Shown here one piece after another: positions 1 to 15,600 of a stretch of 64,000 nt of DNA. Each line of letters begins with the position of its first letter. Position 1 is the first letter of the stretch. The stretch comes from Haliclystus octoradiatus. Its lineage: Eukaryota; Cnidaria; Staurozoa; Stauromedusae; Haliclystidae. The notes under the pieces were generated by a model. It searched no databases and was not told the DNA's origin. It saw only the letters and a list, made by a program, of their open reading frames with translations. The DNA is taken from contig OU744447.1 in assembly GCA_916610825.1 (NCBI GenBank), positions 31,384,561 to 31,448,560 of the forward strand, written 5' to 3'. The position numbers and the translations under genes are program-made.

Positions 1-669
1 ACCAGCACGAGGGAGTGCTGCAGCATTTTCAGTGTTGTCTATTTGTTGAAAGCCATCTGATAAGTTGATCAAACAACTAAATCCCATATATAAACATATG
101 AAACTGCAAATTATTTGCATTGTGATATTCACTATACTGCGATTGATGTTTGGAAAGAATTGTTACAAAGTGAAACGTATCATGATTAAAACGGTCTTTT
201 TCCGCATCACAGAACAAACAAGCAAGCTTCTTCGTTCAAAATTATATGTCAGAAGATTAAAGATTAATCAACTTCAGAGTTTGACCTTCAAATTCACTCT
301 CTATGTTATATAATTTGATATGATTATTTTCTCGGCGAAAAAATAATTTATAAATTTTATACTTCTTCTATCCCAAAAACTACATGGCCATTAATTAAAA
401 GTTGATTCATATTCGTTTTAGATTCTCAAACTTGTTTTTCGTAGTTTTATAAAGTATAATTTCTAAAAACAAATTTGAAAACCGGTAAGATTAACTGCGG
501 GTCAAAGTTGGGTTCAAAAGCCAACTGGTAGTGATCATTTTAAAACCAACAATTATTTAGACAACTAGAAACAGCTTGAATTATCATTGCAGTTGGACAT
601 TCATATATTCTCAATGTATTATATTAAGGAATAATTTGCGGGTATCCGTAAGTAGATATTGAATCTAAA
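1..669. other. 5' flank of gene 1, no gene seen
   Basis: No exon, RNA gene or recognisable repeat is visible. Short AT-rich open frames lack coding character. The promoter of the plus-strand gene starting at 670 should lie here or further left, but I see no convincing TATA box. If the organism uses spliced-leader trans-splicing, an acceptor close to the first ATG would be expected; I cannot identify one with confidence. Confidence 0.5.
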
Positions 670-3600
670 ATGACAGAATCGATATGTTATTCAAAGATAC
701 TTGTTTTCACTTTTATAGTAATGGCAATACCAGGAGTTATAAATTTGAAATATAATTACGATACAGATTTCGCTGTGGATTTTGACGATATACAATCTGT
801 TCGTAATTGGGCGAAACAATACTTTGTTGGTAAGTTGAAGAGAAATATTTCTGATTAGCGATATGATTTAATGATACCGAATGATGATAACATTCACATT
901 GATTGTCTAATTTCACATTACGTTATAAAAGAAAGAGTTTAATAACATTTTTAATTAGGCTTAGGAACATTGCAAGAGTACATTGAATGTAAGGTAGGAG
1001 ATCCCTTCAATCAAGATTTAATAATTAGAGATAAGCAAGTGCAGGTCAAAACTGCGGATTTATTTATTTTAAATATGCATAACTTGATCTTAGCATTCGA
1101 AAATATAATATTTAGCGAAATAATTATTTGATAAACCAGGGTACACTAAAATTCAATTTTACGACGAAGCATTTTCCTTAAATTGTGAATTTGGGCTAGC
1201 TTCGGGAATAGTAAAGTTGCAAAGTAAGCGCTCGATTGTTACTATTTTATCAGCAGCTTTCAAGATTCTAAGTATTTAATCACGGTGAGAAGTGATTGTG
1301 TGTTTTTCTTTGTGTTATGCTATCTTGCTCCAATAGATATTTGGAGTATTTGTTTGAAAGATCTTTGAACTCTTGAAGGATTCAAATTTATATAATTATA
1401 GTATTTAAAACTTTAATATCCTAAATACTAGCAGTATCATAATTTTGTTCTTTCTATAAAGTAAGTAACGTAATAGCACTCGGTCATATTATTAGTACTC
1501 GAATGTGTGCGTTTGATTGCCAGGCACCTCTTCTGACTACAACATATGTTGCTCCAGCTATAGGGATTGGATTCAACGCCATGCTGGAAAAATTACTAAA
1601 ACGAAAACAAAAGAAGTAAGGTCACATTCGTGTCGTATTTTGTAATTCAAATCAGGAGAAGCATCATGAATTGATGCCTAAATCTTTTAGTACCTTCATG
1701 GTTACGTAGCTGTTCTGAAAGTAACACAGCCCCGGCGATGCATTTTAGTGATAAAAATATTTATTAGCAATTTTTCAGAGTGTAATGCCAGCATCGTGAA
1801 TGAAATTCTAATAAAGTTTGACGAAAATCCTCTGTCTGCTTTCTAGGTAAAAGAGATGAAGTACCTCTGCCTTCTCTGGAAACTATGAGAGAAAAATCAA
1901 ACTGCGATAAAGAGTATACCATCGATACTGAGTGTGTTGTAAAAGTTTCTTGTGACGAGACTAAAGCTACTCTAAGCCGCAAAACATCAGATTCATGTCC
2001 AATTGGTATACCAGCTGTGGATATCCTTGAAAATATTGCGCCTGGGAAAACATTAGCTCTTCTTTCAGCTGATATTATCGATGACGAAGAAGTATCTTTA
2101 GATAAAGTTGTTATTCCATTTAATTCTGAATCAAATATTGTGATAGAAATGAGCGGTCGGGATGCTATCGAGCCAATAGAGAAAAGATTTCCAGTAACAA
2201 ATGCTACACTAAAGTTTGAATTTTTAATAGGGGACACTGAAATGGGAAGTAAAGAGGTTTCAATTACTATAAAAGGACAGACTAAAATTGGCGGTAAAGA
2301 TAAAAATACTGAAATGACAAAAAAGTCTGGCTCAAATATTTATAATATTGAAATTATTGCACCGGAAACGATTAAATTTGGTACAATAGAAAAGGATACA
2401 TATAATATAAAAATTGATGAATTAGCACAAGAAACGACGCAACTGAAACCTGTAGTTTTCAATGAAATCATTTTAAGCAATGTTTGCATCGAGGGCTGGT
2501 TTAATCCTGAATTTGGTTCACAGTTTGTTTTTAGTGGAAATTTAGATGAAGTTGATGGATTGGAAGGTGGTAATGTACTATACAGTGTGATTGTCGAAGA
2601 AATTGGAAAGGAACTTGGTCAATTCCTTGTTTTTGATTTTAAGAAAGAAAATAAGGTTACAGACATGGTAAATTTTTTTTTAGATTTTGACATCACGGAT
2701 GAATCATCTCCTATTTTTCCACATGTTGCTGATGATTATCTATTAACTATTTCAAAACAATCTTTTAGTTTTATTGAAAATGAAAAAGTTGCAACATTTA
2801 TTGAAAGTTTTGAATCCCAAGAGGGTTACCAATCCATAAAAACAGGGTCAATATTAACAATGAAAATAAATGCCAAAGAATTATTGTTATCATGCGATAA
2901 AAATGCTAAAGTTGATGATATGCCAGAGGTAATAACGCTGTCTTCAAATTTAAATAAATCCTCTTTGAGTTTTGCTGTTGCAGGAGATAATGATACGTTT
3001 GATGTGAAAAGTTTATTGAAATGTTTTGCGGCAGATTTTAGTGAAGAATTGCCTAAAGATATATTCGGTTCATTGAAAGAATCATTTGAAGTGAAAGACA
3101 TTGCTTATGATGTACCAGAGAAAAAAGTTACACTTACTATTGAAATTAATGAAATGGAGATTCTTAAAGATTTCCTTACTCTCAAAGGTGCTGAGATCGT
3201 GTTACAGTATTACAGACTTACAAAAGAAATCAAATTTTCGATGGAGCTCACAACAACAATATTAAAAAGTACAGCAACGATTTCACTTGAGAAGGAAGAT
3301 GGATATACCTTGGCTGGAAGCATTGATCATTTTACTTTATCCGATTTAATGCAAGTATTAGGCTTAATTGGCAAAACACCCAATGACAAGTTTGAATTCC
3401 TGCAATCATTTGGTGTTAAAGATGCCAGTTTTGAAGTCACTCTTGAGAAACCACCAGAGTTAAAGTGAGGATTTAAATATACTATGCATGTTATAATATT
3501 AGAAATTGCATTGACCTGACCTGATTCATACTATTTCCGTGACAGCTAAGATGGTTGCAGTCTTGATACCTTATCCTACTAGTTCGAAGTATAACGAAAA

Positions 3601-6600
3601 GAAACCAGTGCATGTGAATACATCCAGGAATATTCACGCTATAGTTTGATACATAATGAAGCACCTCATTACCGAGGGTCTGGGAGTTATAGCTATTCTG
3701 TACTGCTGGTAAAATAAAATGAACTTCTTTGTGCACTGATTACTTACGCTTGTAAATAATGAGCATTTATGAAAACAAGGAAAACAATTCTCTTTTGCAT
3801 ACTGAAGTAATATTAAACTGAACTGAGCTATAATTAATTTAGTATTTCTGTTGACGAACTCACGCTGTGCTTTCCTGCCATTGCGTAACCACAAAAATCT
3901 ATGAAGATGCGAATTGTTTGGAAGAATTCAATTTAATATGCATTTTTAATGTCAGATTTGTGTAGCCAGAATAGGCCATTTACTTATATTTCTAGATACT
4001 GTGAAATATATTTGCATTTTGGCTCTAGAATCGCAAGATAGAGCTTATTCAGAAGCAATATTCCCAAAATTTTTAGAAGGAGCTTGGCCATTTGTGATGG
4101 AGGGCCTACTTACCCTATTGTTCGTTACGATCAGCCCCCATTTCAAACTTGCTTCCGACTGGACTGTAAATATGTTCTACTATAGAACAATGTTATACTA
4201 AAACGTCAGAAATACCAGTAGGCTCCACGCACCTAGAGTCACGAGCGTATCTACATTGCTATTTCTTCGTTCGTATTGTTATGTGTCTGAAATCACCCTG
4301 AAACCTGAATAATGCTTAGCGTAATTAAAGTTAAACTAGTAATGACCATCGGTCAATATTGCTCCTCTAAGAATCCAAACAAACAGTTATAAATTAATTT
4401 AGATAAAGAAAGTTCATTATTTACATAGTTGATGAAGATAGTTATGTCCCTTTCTTATTATACATTTCTCATATTACAGTAAACGCCATCACTCTATAAT
4501 TCCAACTGTTTCAAAGGTGCCATAAATATGTATTTCTAGAGAGAAAAATTCTCACAAGATGGAAAAGATACCCCAAATATATTTTTATGAATGGCAGATT
4601 CAGCCAAAACAAATAAAAAAACAATTAATACGCAGAATTTTTTTTGCACCATGAAAAACTTGCGAAAGCGTCAAATGCATACCTCAAAAATAGTTATCAC
4701 TAAGCATACCCCAAAAATTTTTTTTATGGATTTTGAAAAGATACCCTATAATATTTGAACGTCCCCATATACCAAAAGTAAGGAAACTACCCCCTCAGGC
4801 TACTCTGCCCTTTTTTACTATTTGAGCTTTTTCACATCCAACATGTTGATACTGCATATAGTAATACATCGTGGGGTCCAGGTCTTCAAAATTCACCAAC
4901 TGGTTTATCGATCTATTCTATAAATCTAAAGAGACTCATTGCGAGCCTGTGAATAGTCATATAGCTGAAAATTTAAACTGTATATGTCACATCATTGCCA
5001 ATCTGTCTTTTATTAAATATGAATACCTTTATCATTATTGAGGATTAAAGCAACACCCATTCTACCTGGATTCAACGACACTGTTACAGTCGAATTATTG
5101 GTATGGAATGGTGCTAAATCAGATGATACTGACACAGCGGTTGGCAAACGTCACAATCGACATCATTCAAGATCAAAATACTTAAAAACTAATCCGACTT
5201 TTCATGCCCGAAGAAAGCACAGAGGATTTACAAGAAATGGTAAAGGTGCTAGGCAGTCGTCGCGTTCTCGTGGAAGGAAGAGGCAGAAAACGAATTCAAA
5301 ATCACCAGAATCTCTGACACCACAGAAGCTTGCATTTGCTTTAATTTTCAAAAATGTAAGCTTACATGAGCTATTAAATAAAATACTGCCTGGTGATCCA
5401 ATAACGATCAGTTGGATTACTCAAATCGATGCATGTAAGTACTTTGAAAACCATTTACTACTGTCAACTCATATTCTAGCAGTATAAGAATTTAATTCCG
5501 TAAGCTTCATAACTATGTAGAAAATTGAATTTAAGGCTAGTAAAATTACATGTCCATAGATAAAACATTCTCTATACCAATTATTAACAACATGTAAATA
5601 CTCTAAGAAAATGTTTGAATCAAGTAATTTCAAAATCACTGTTCAACAAATTGCCTTAATATGAAACTTCCTTTACCCGCTGAGGTGAGTTGTCAATGAA
5701 TTGTCGGTTATAAATCAAGCTAATACGTTTTGGTTCATACGTATTCATTTAGTCGATCCCTGTGTATTTAGATAGTGATTATTGCATCGGATGCTACAAA
5801 TACATTCATATTATCATATTTAACTATAGTATATTTGACTAATGATAATGTGCTGCTTGAATTGCTAACACGACTATGAACAGACATTTTAATCATTAAT
5901 TAGATGAAACTGAAACACGAACATGATATGAATAGCGTTTTTTAAAAAAGTTGATATTGTGTTATACAATACCATAAACGAATAGATATTCAACCATGCA
6001 CAGTGATGCATCAGACAGATACATTAAGTGGCGAAGATTTTGTTACGTAATTTTCCTATTCTAACAGCAGCAAAATTGACATGTCATTTATAACAGCACA
6101 CGTATCATGCTCAAGCAATTCTGACTTCAAATCATAACCATCAAATTACATACAAGTACTCATGCAATATAAGATACAGTAACAGAGTTTTTCTTCTAAT
6201 TTCAGATGTTGTCGTAAGTAATTACGGAGAAGAGAGTGATGATGACGAAGAAGATGATGATGATGAGGATGAGGAAGAGGAAGAGGAAGATGCTGAGGAT
6301 GAGGAAGAGGAAGAGGATGAAGACTTTTTAGAAGACGGTGTGGAAGATGAAGAAGAGGATGAGGACGAAGATGAGGACGAAGACGAGGATGAAGATGAAG
6401 ATGAAGAGGATGAAGAAGAGGAAGAAGGTGCACCTCCCAAATTTCAAAGCAAAGTTTTGGAAAAAGTGAAACTAAAATATGGTAAGAAAAATATTATTAG
6501 CTATAGATATAATCATCCGTGTCTCATCTTTTAACGGGAGAAAGCACGGTTTATATTGGTTAAGTTATACAGAGTATTATAATTTATTTTTTAGCTGTGC

Positions 6601-9600
6601 AATTTAAGGCAACGTTCTCCTTAGCGTTTGACTGCAATCAAGATGTAATATGTCTCTACATCAAAGAATCAATTTCAAAGGATGAAGAGCCACCGACTTT
6701 ATCAATTGAGGGGGAACTGCAAAAGCAAAGTTTTGAGCTAACTGCAGCAATTTCGTTTCATCTGAAGATCTCCGAAAGCATTCGGATGACCGATGTAGAG
6801 CTACGGCTTGAATATGAAACAGGGAAATTAGTTGTCGCCTTAGCAGTTATTTTGCGTTGCGATGATCCAGAATTAGTTTTCACAGGTTAGTATAGATTGA
6901 AACATTAAGCAATATCTTGAGTAAAGAGACAAACCGAATGTCTACATATATCTGGAAGCAATCAAGCTTGCCTCTGGCAATGAACTGTATTTGTTGGTAG
7001 TACAGGGATATATGATATTAGATGACATATTTTGTCTTTGTGACAGGCAAATAAAAGACACTTCAGACTATATGAAATGCCATTTACAAAAAGCTTTTGA
7101 ACTTCAAAAAGGTTACCATACATTAAAACTGATATTTCCTTTCTTGAAATTTAAAAATGGATGTTCAATATCTGTGTCTTAAAAGTTTTATTTTAATCAT
7201 AAAAAAGTATTTTTTTTATTTTCTTGCGTTTGCTAATTGTTTTGGAAAATTGACTGCAAAAAGGAAAGGAGTTGTGTCTTTACTGGTTTCAATTATTTCG
7301 TAACAAGATATGAACGCGAGGAAAGATATTAAACAAGAAAGATTTATTGGTTGAATGTTTGCTTATTTTGCCTATTTATTACGCGTTGAATGCGATTTGA
7401 AAAGACATATTATTGAATAACAACTGATAAACTGTATAAAACAGTAACTCGATGAAGTTTTAGATGTCTCTGCAAATATTCACTGTATTTTCTTTTTGTT
7501 ACTTACTAGTTAATGCCATGTCTAAATAATAATCGGTTGCTTGGTATTTTCATATTTTTCTTGAAATCAATCAGGTCAAGATCGTTTTAGCCAATCTAGA
7601 AATTGCAAGAAGGAATCCTAGAAAATTTTTTGTTATTTTTGAAACACCAATACATTGGCAACCTATAGGCAACATTAATTGAAGAACACAAAGTTAAGGA
7701 CATATTGATGTTATTCAACCTCAGGATTTAATATTTTAGTGCAATTTTGTACTTAAGCGTACGTTATTGACATTCGTGATAGTTCTCTATTAGGCTTTCC
7801 CTACATACTTTGGAGTGAGCTGTATTTGGAATTTGATTAAACCTAGAGAAATTAGTCTTAGATATTAATGGTATATTGCAACCAATTACATTTATTGCAT
7901 AAGAGCACTGATAGGATTCAAAATTCAGAATTCGATCAACTTTTTATATAATATCCACAGGTAGAATCAGCTTTGATACAACTTCAACAGTGGCATTAGG
8001 AGCTTCAATGAAAGGCATGGCAGAAAATGTATTCGGTATAGAAGGATTCTCACTTGGAAACTTGAATTTACAGATTGGGATAACACTTGCAACTACAGTA
8101 CCTTCAATTGGTTAGTATTAAAATCACTAAAATCAGCATAGCAACTTTCTTGTCAGTTTCTCTTGAGATATGACGTGGTTTAATGGCTAGCAAATCTGCT
8201 TACAGAAATTAATAGTCAAGAGTAACACTTACAGAGAAATTGCTAAATATCATGGCGACCCAAAAACAAGAGTGATTCAAAAACTTCTATTAAATTTGAC
8301 TTAAATTCTGCAACTTCTTTGTGGAAATCACTCGTATTTATAATTCCACATCAACAATTTTGAATATAATGCTGAAGAAAAACAGTTAACTTGTAGATAT
8401 ATCGCTGTTAAGGTTTATAAACCGCATATATAGTTTTTTAGCAGCTTGCAGATAGCTTCCTGTTACCCAAATGTGCTAATACTTTCTGGACCAAGTAAAT
8501 TTAGCCATATAGATTTGTCAATAGTAACACAATTCATGCTAAAGATTGGGGCGATGAGAACAAAGGATATGTAGCACTCCTGATAACCATAAAGTAATTT
8601 TCAAATAATAAACTTTCCTTGAGCTAGTGTAGTGTATTGATTATCGTGTTATACATATATATATATTATATATATAGGATAGAATATCTGATGAGATTTG
8701 AATTGAACACTCGAAAAATATATCTCCGCTATCATGAAATATTCTCTATATATTGAGTTTGTTTATAGTTGCAATCTTTCATCTTCGACTCTTGTTGACT
8801 CGATTGGAAAGCCCCAAAATTAATCTGGCAAAACAGACTATTTTATAATTTAATTTGAATTTAACAGTTAAAGCAATCTTTTCATGTTTCAGAATTTGGA
8901 GGTGAAATATCTATCGGTACTAAAAAAGGCAATGTTTTGAAATTCAAATGTTATTGTGGCATTAATCCAACAGTACCAACTGATAATTACATTTATGCTG
9001 AAGTGAAATCAGCAGTCACGTTTGCTAATTTTAAAGATGCATTTGGTTGGGATATAGAGCTTCCAAAAGCTCTTCAAGAAACCGGATATCCCGATGGGAT
9101 GCTTCTTTCTTACACAGGAAACCCTGCAGGTAATAATATCTGGATAATGTAACGTAATATCTTCCATCTATTATTAAGTAGTTACACTATTAAATAATCA
9201 AATAAAAGCATGGATGCACTCCCATCAAATATTTCAGGTATATCAGTTGAAACAAAATTTATGTTACGATTAACGATTAATGTGAAAATTACTCGATTCT
9301 GATTTACGTTGCTGTTTTTAATTGATTTAATACAGCGGGAGTTAAACGTGAGAAAGGGTTAACTGTGGAGAGCGTATGATTGAATAAGAAGCAAATCTGA
9401 CGCAAATAACAGCCAATGAATGCACCCTATGACACACGAATTCAAAATTTCGAAAAACGAAATTCAAAAGGCAATGTTAAAATTGAAAATACATATACGT
9501 CGAGGACATGGAGAATGAAGCAACCATCTGTCATTATATTATCGTAATAAAATCGTTATCATAAACCCAGAAAAAAATTCAAAAATAATTTAAGTGTCCC

Positions 9601-12600
9601 ATTATTGATTTAGCTACATTAATCTACAAAAGGGGGATATAATACAGTTCCCTACACATATCCTTATATATGCTACTCTGATCGAAGCTTAAATTGGGAA
9701 TCTTTGTGTTAACACTAGAATTCAAATGGAATCCAATTAACAGTTTTTCATGTATAGCGTATTACTCTACATACTCGTGATATCTTGCAATGTGCTATAC
9801 TATACTCCTTCGCTTGAAAGTCTATTAACTTCACGTGTGCATGAGAACATATAAATTAAAAAGAGAAGTCAGTACCTACAATTTAGTTATAGCCAGTGCA
9901 TGTGGATAAGTACTAGTCAGTGTAAGTTTTGTCGAATGAAACAAACCATAGACAACAGTAATCGGAGGAGAAGCAGGGATTGATGAGGATTGCTTTGATT
10001 GGGTAGCGGGATTGTTACGTACATTATAATAAAGCTACATGCAGATATTTCCATCCTCAAGCCTATTTATGATTGTACTCACTTGATATTCAGGCAAATC
10101 AAAGGTTTGTAATCATATAGCGGATTTTATTAGGGCCTCTGAGACTCGGAAAGCTTGCGAAAGTTTGATAATTTCCATTGGCTTAGCCACATTTTAGGGC
10201 CAGCAAGGTTATTCTGGAACATTTTGATTGTGAATATGAGCCTCTGTCGTCGTTATATATGCAATAAACCTCAGGGCGCGAAAATTTTACCAGTTGCACT
10301 TGATGTAATCCAGAGACAACACATTTGAAGCCTTGGAAGGCTAAAATTTGATACAATCCTCATCTATATTGAGCATATCTAACACTATAAACGTAGAATA
10401 TTTAACAGGGAACAACCCATCTATAAGAAATTCATAATGTTCCGCCTTTCTCTAAACGTAGGGAAAGAAATCAAAGACCTTGAACTAGAAATACCGTCTG
10501 GTCTGCATATAAATGGTAAAATCAATCTCTTTGGTTACTCAATTCAAGCAGAAGCAATTATAGAAATGCCTCGTATATTTATCAATGCGACAATGGATCC
10601 GTTTTCTATTGCTAATGACTTGTTGCAGCTAAGACGTACTGCAGATGATGAAGCCGTTGGTCCATTGCTTATTATAGACATAGGAGGAGAAAAAGTTTCT
10701 CTTCAAATTGAAGCATATGCATATGTTCTTGGCATTTCAAGAGAGATCACAATGCAGTTTACAGATACAGCAGTAAATTTTGAAACATATGGCTCGATGT
10801 TTGATATGATCACAGTCAACGTATCTTTAGAAGCAGAATATGATGATCTAGAAGACCTCAAATTCAAGGTATAGAAATCAAATGCAGTGTTTTTGAATGA
10901 TCATAAAGTGGAAGATAAATCAAACCTACATTCACAATAAAGGGCTCGTTTGGATAAGTACTTACGAATTCTCCAATATGCAAAATAATTTAATTTAGGG
11001 ATTTATGAAAATCTTTTTTTTATGTCCATGTGTCAACTGCAGCATTAAGGCTTTGCTGACCATTCGTGGTTATGTCCACAGGAAGACTGTCAGATCTAGA
11101 ATAGCTAAGCTGAACAAATTTAATAGAAGTTAAGGTATTTCTTAAAATTGAAAGTGTTCGAAGTGCAATGACAGATTAGGCTGATTCTGAACTTAAGGCA
11201 TTAAATTTATTTAACTATTTATTTCTGTTTTATTTCATTCCATAATGTAGAAGCAAAATATATAAATCCTATTATACTTAATCTGTCGATACACATTCTG
11301 AAAACATAAAATAAATACTCAAAGCTCATAAACAAATACCATAAAATAGATTTAGTTTAGAGAATTAACTAGAATTTTGAACGTTCCCATTATGCTAATG
11401 GCATTGCCTCTCTGGATTACAATGCCTATTTTCTGGTAAATAATACTGTTTGAACGAGGCTCATTGTTGAAATTGCATTACATATAACGGAGTGATGATA
11501 GGACAATAGGGAGTAATTTGATATGGATGTAAAAAACTGCAACTTCTCGTGTCTCCGAGCGAAATGAACTACTGCATGGTTTATCTAATGCAGGCTATAA
11601 CAGTTGAACATTTAAGATGAGCCCAACAATATACACTTGCCATTATATATCTTCAATCGCTTCACATCATTTAATTGGGTATTGAAATACGATTTGATGA
11701 AAAAATATTATATGTGGGCTGTTATCGAAATATTCCTACAAACCATTTTACAACACTGATTGTAAGCAGCATAATATTATATATACTTTATATGCGTGTT
11801 GTGTAAATGTAAATATCTTCTTTCTATAAATTGCTTAATTTATTTTGTTATTCATTCACATTTCACAAATAATTCCAATGAAAGTTTTAATTTATGTGCT
11901 TTTTCAGTTCTCGGGGTGTGCTACAACTAATACCACAAAGATTTATGAAGCATTCCGCAAGGTCATGACAGCTCAATTAACCTTAGCAGAAAGGGTGAAA
12001 AAAACAGCTAACGAAGGTTTTGAAGCTGCGAAAGGCATGCTTCTTGATGTTGAAAGTAAAGCGGCAGAATGGGAAAAGAGTATTATGGACTTTCAAGAGA
12101 AGATTATCGATCGTTCTCGACGATTGCAAAACTTAATTAATCAGATGATGCAATCATGTCTCAAGAAATGTACAAGAGGTAAATGCTTAGTATTTAAACC
12201 ATCAATTGATATTTCTGATCGACACGTGAGCATATGCGACATTGTAATTGAGAAAACCGAAAATGAAATTCAGATTAAACGTTGAGTCTAACAATCAAAT
12301 TTTGATCATAACCACTGAGAAATCATTAGAATATATTTATTGACAATTTAACATTAGATTCGGACCATATTATATCATGTTCTAGTTCATGGCATATAAT
12401 AATTACATCTTTCAAGAATGAATGAAATTTCATATCTTCTTTTTCTAATCAAACATCCTCACTATTCGTCACTATCGAGTTGGCTTTATATGAATACAAT
12501 CAGAGAGAGATTGAATGAATTTGCTGACTGGATAAAGAATATCTATTTATAGGGGATTCATTCTACCCTTTGTTTGGGATTAATGTAATGGTTATAGCCC

Positions 12601-15600
12601 TAGGGCGTTAGATCTAGGTAAAGCAGGAATACTATTCTATTCTTTATTCAGAAAAAGCATCTAACCACTCACATACACTTGAAACAAATCTAATGCTAAC
12701 AAATTTAGCTAAACCAAGCGTCTTAATGACTACGGTCTTACCCGTTTTTATTGTATAAGATATGTTTATTTAAATTTACTAAGGATTGTTTGATTTTGAT
12801 TATCAAAATTATTTAATGAAAAAAAGCCATTGAGGGACAAGAAAAGCAAATTTTGGAGAAAATATTAAATACAAAATAGAACAACATTTGAAGGAATAAG
12901 TGAAACGATAGTGAATTTCCTTTTCCCCTGTATTACTTAGACAGTGAAAAGTACATAAGTCGAGGACAGAGCACAAATAGTTTAGCTAAAACAGACAATA
13001 CTATTAATATGGAGATAGTCATACATGATTCTTTTGATGATTGTTTCTTTGTAGCATGTTTCCCATTTCTGTCGTACAAGTTAAAATGTTTTAAAATTTG
13101 GAAGTATTGGTTCGGTTGTCTATGGTGGGATCCTTGTTTTATCAAAACATATAACTTCTTTTGTCTTGCTCGATGTGAAATGGAAGCTGTTGGTCGAAAA
13201 ATTAGTGCTTTTGGTGAAAGAGTTGGGATCAATGTAAGTTATATAAGAATTTTTTTGAAAAATCATTCTGGGATGGAAAGAGTCATTCAATTGAATATTA
13301 ACAAATGTTAAACATTTTCTTTTCAGCATAGGTTAGATAAACTTTAACACAAGTCATCAACCTTTTGAGTAACTCATAGCGACCCCAGCATATTACGGAT
13401 TTCCTCGCGCTTATATGATGACGAATATATATCGTATCAATATGGTCGTAAATTATTATTAATTATTGAATGAGGCTGCGCGTAATATTAAGAATTTTAT
13501 ATCAGTTGCATATATTCTCTATTATTGCGAGAGAAGTAACGATTGGAAAATACAACGCCCTTAGATGCTATCTGCAAGAAATCGAATCTAATTCTGTACA
13601 CATATTTCAAATGGTTTGGTTTTGCGGCATCTAACCTTTAACGTTAGTCGAACAGTTTTCTAAAATACGACGTCATATTCGAACCTAATTTTACAATTTG
13701 ATTGTTTAGCCCGTGTGGTTGGATACGCAAGGTAAACATTTTTTTGAAAATTCCTGTGGAAATTTGTCGATAATGTTTTGTCAGATGCTCAAAGTTGAAG
13801 AAGAATAGAAAACTGCAGTGTATTACTATAAGACATAATATTAACAAAGCTATCTCTATTTAAGAAATAATAACGATTTGAAGATTCAATTTGTTCCAAG
13901 GACATTATTTTAAACTAGTGAATACATTGAATTAAAATTGTATTTTAAGTCATAGGTGTGCGGTAGCCCTTTAGTACAAAACATCATATTTATTAAGGTT
14001 AAATTTATTGCGCTGCATGGGCTGATTTTCTAATTTATTTATATGTGGTCAATTATTTGTTTACAAGCATACGCATGCAGAAGTGCTCATTGTTGAAATC
14101 GTTTTGATTTTGTTTTTAATTTAAAATTTAACTGCTATGTATATTCCGCTCCTTCTAGCTATTTTTCATATAGTATGATATATTCCAAATAGAGGCATGC
14201 ACCTTCAAAGTTGTAGCTTTTCGTTCTAACTCGGGGTTTTAACACTTTCTAGTAGATGATTATCACATCATCAGGATTATCGTGTCGCAATATGTATCAC
14301 AACGCTGTTGAAAGCCTGAGCTTTTTCGTCACAGAATTTATCTCAAATCTTTTTCCGTCAAATGAGCCTCGAGATCCGGTATCGCTGTGCAGAAAAACGA
14401 TAATCCTGATGATGTGATAAGCATGTGCTACAAAGTGCTAAAATGAAAAGTTACAGTTTTGGAAGTATGTAGCTCGTTTTGGAATATGAGTTATACTATA
14501 AGAAATTTAGCTAGCAGGACCAGGATGAAAAGTTGAATTTTGTGTGAATAAAATGTAAAACGATTTCGACATGTTTTTATGCCCATAGAAATTGAAACGT
14601 AGAATTTTGTCGGCAAAAATCACAGTCAAACTCTCTTATGGAAAATAATATCATTCCTTCTTTGATTTCAAAAACTACTGGAATACGAGAATCTCCAAAA
14701 AAACGTTCAAGGTCAATTTTGATTGGAAAAGAGTATCGCCATGTAGAAACTCAATGGTTGATATGTACGGAACGAAAAAGTTCTTTCCAAATCCGTAGCG
14801 TAAGAAAGGCGATATATACACTTTATAAAATGAGCGTAGTCTGATTGTAAACAATAATGAAGCTGTCGTACAGTTGTTAGGGTGCTGGGCATTAGCCCTT
14901 ACAAGAAAGGCATCCGGCCATAAAGCTTTGATGCGCTCCAAAACCCAAATAACTAACCACACCTGTAAAATAAAGCTGCTGCCTTATCTGGATTGTGGAT
15001 GAATGATAAATGCAATATAAAATGAAAAACTATACACATAAATACTTCCTCTGCTGTTTTAAATGTGTTATGTTACTTAAAAAATCGGAGGTATTTAATT
15101 TCAAGAATAATTGGTACTTTCTGATTTTTCTTCGTGTTTTTAATTTATTTTATTTAATAATTTAATTGTGTTTGTAAGGATCAATCTGTGGTGCGATTTT
15201 CTTAGAAAGAGGGATATAATCCGTCTATGTATTTTATATCTGTCGTGAAATTTTTCCGTTCTGTTCTTAATTGGTATAGGTTCTGCTTGGGTTATCAGAA
15301 GTGGCAAAGCGTTTAGTTCAAGCAGGGAAACTTTTAGTCACTGGTTATAGACAATTGGTTACACTACGTCAAAAGATTTTTAATCTCGTCATGAAGCTGG
15401 TTGGAGGTGCACTAGAAATTCGGAACTATATTGGTGAAAAGGCCCTTGAATTGAGTTTACAGATTCATAATATTTGTTTCAGTGGTGATCTTGGTTCTAG
15501 CGAGAATCAATGTGTAGGTGCAAAGATCAATGCCACTTTCTTAACTGTGACCAAAGATTTTGAATTTGATTTATGCATTTCCATAGCCTATCCTATTTCA

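Noticed and set aside
4001-4201. A 66-codon frame in intron 4 of gene 1 (ICILALESQDRAYSEAIF)
   Set aside because: It has no usable splice sites in the required phase, and the neighbouring exons join without it.
5043-5434. Possible independent basic, histone-like or protamine-like small protein
   Set aside because: The basic run is internal to an exon whose acceptor and donor phases match exons 4 and 6 of the large secreted protein.
6146-6440. Minus-strand frames rich in Ser, His, Leu and Pro opposite the acidic exon
   Set aside because: They are antisense readings of the GA-rich codons of exon 6; the plus-strand exon has matching splice sites and phase.
8649-8680. TATA-repeat (ATATATAT...) as a promoter
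   Set aside because: It is a simple AT microsatellite inside intron 8, with no nearby first exon.
13009-13311. A stand-alone 100-residue Cys-rich peptide starting at the ATG at 13009
   Set aside because: The in-phase acceptor at 13053-13054 and matching phases on both sides show this is exon 12 of gene 1; the upstream codons are intronic.
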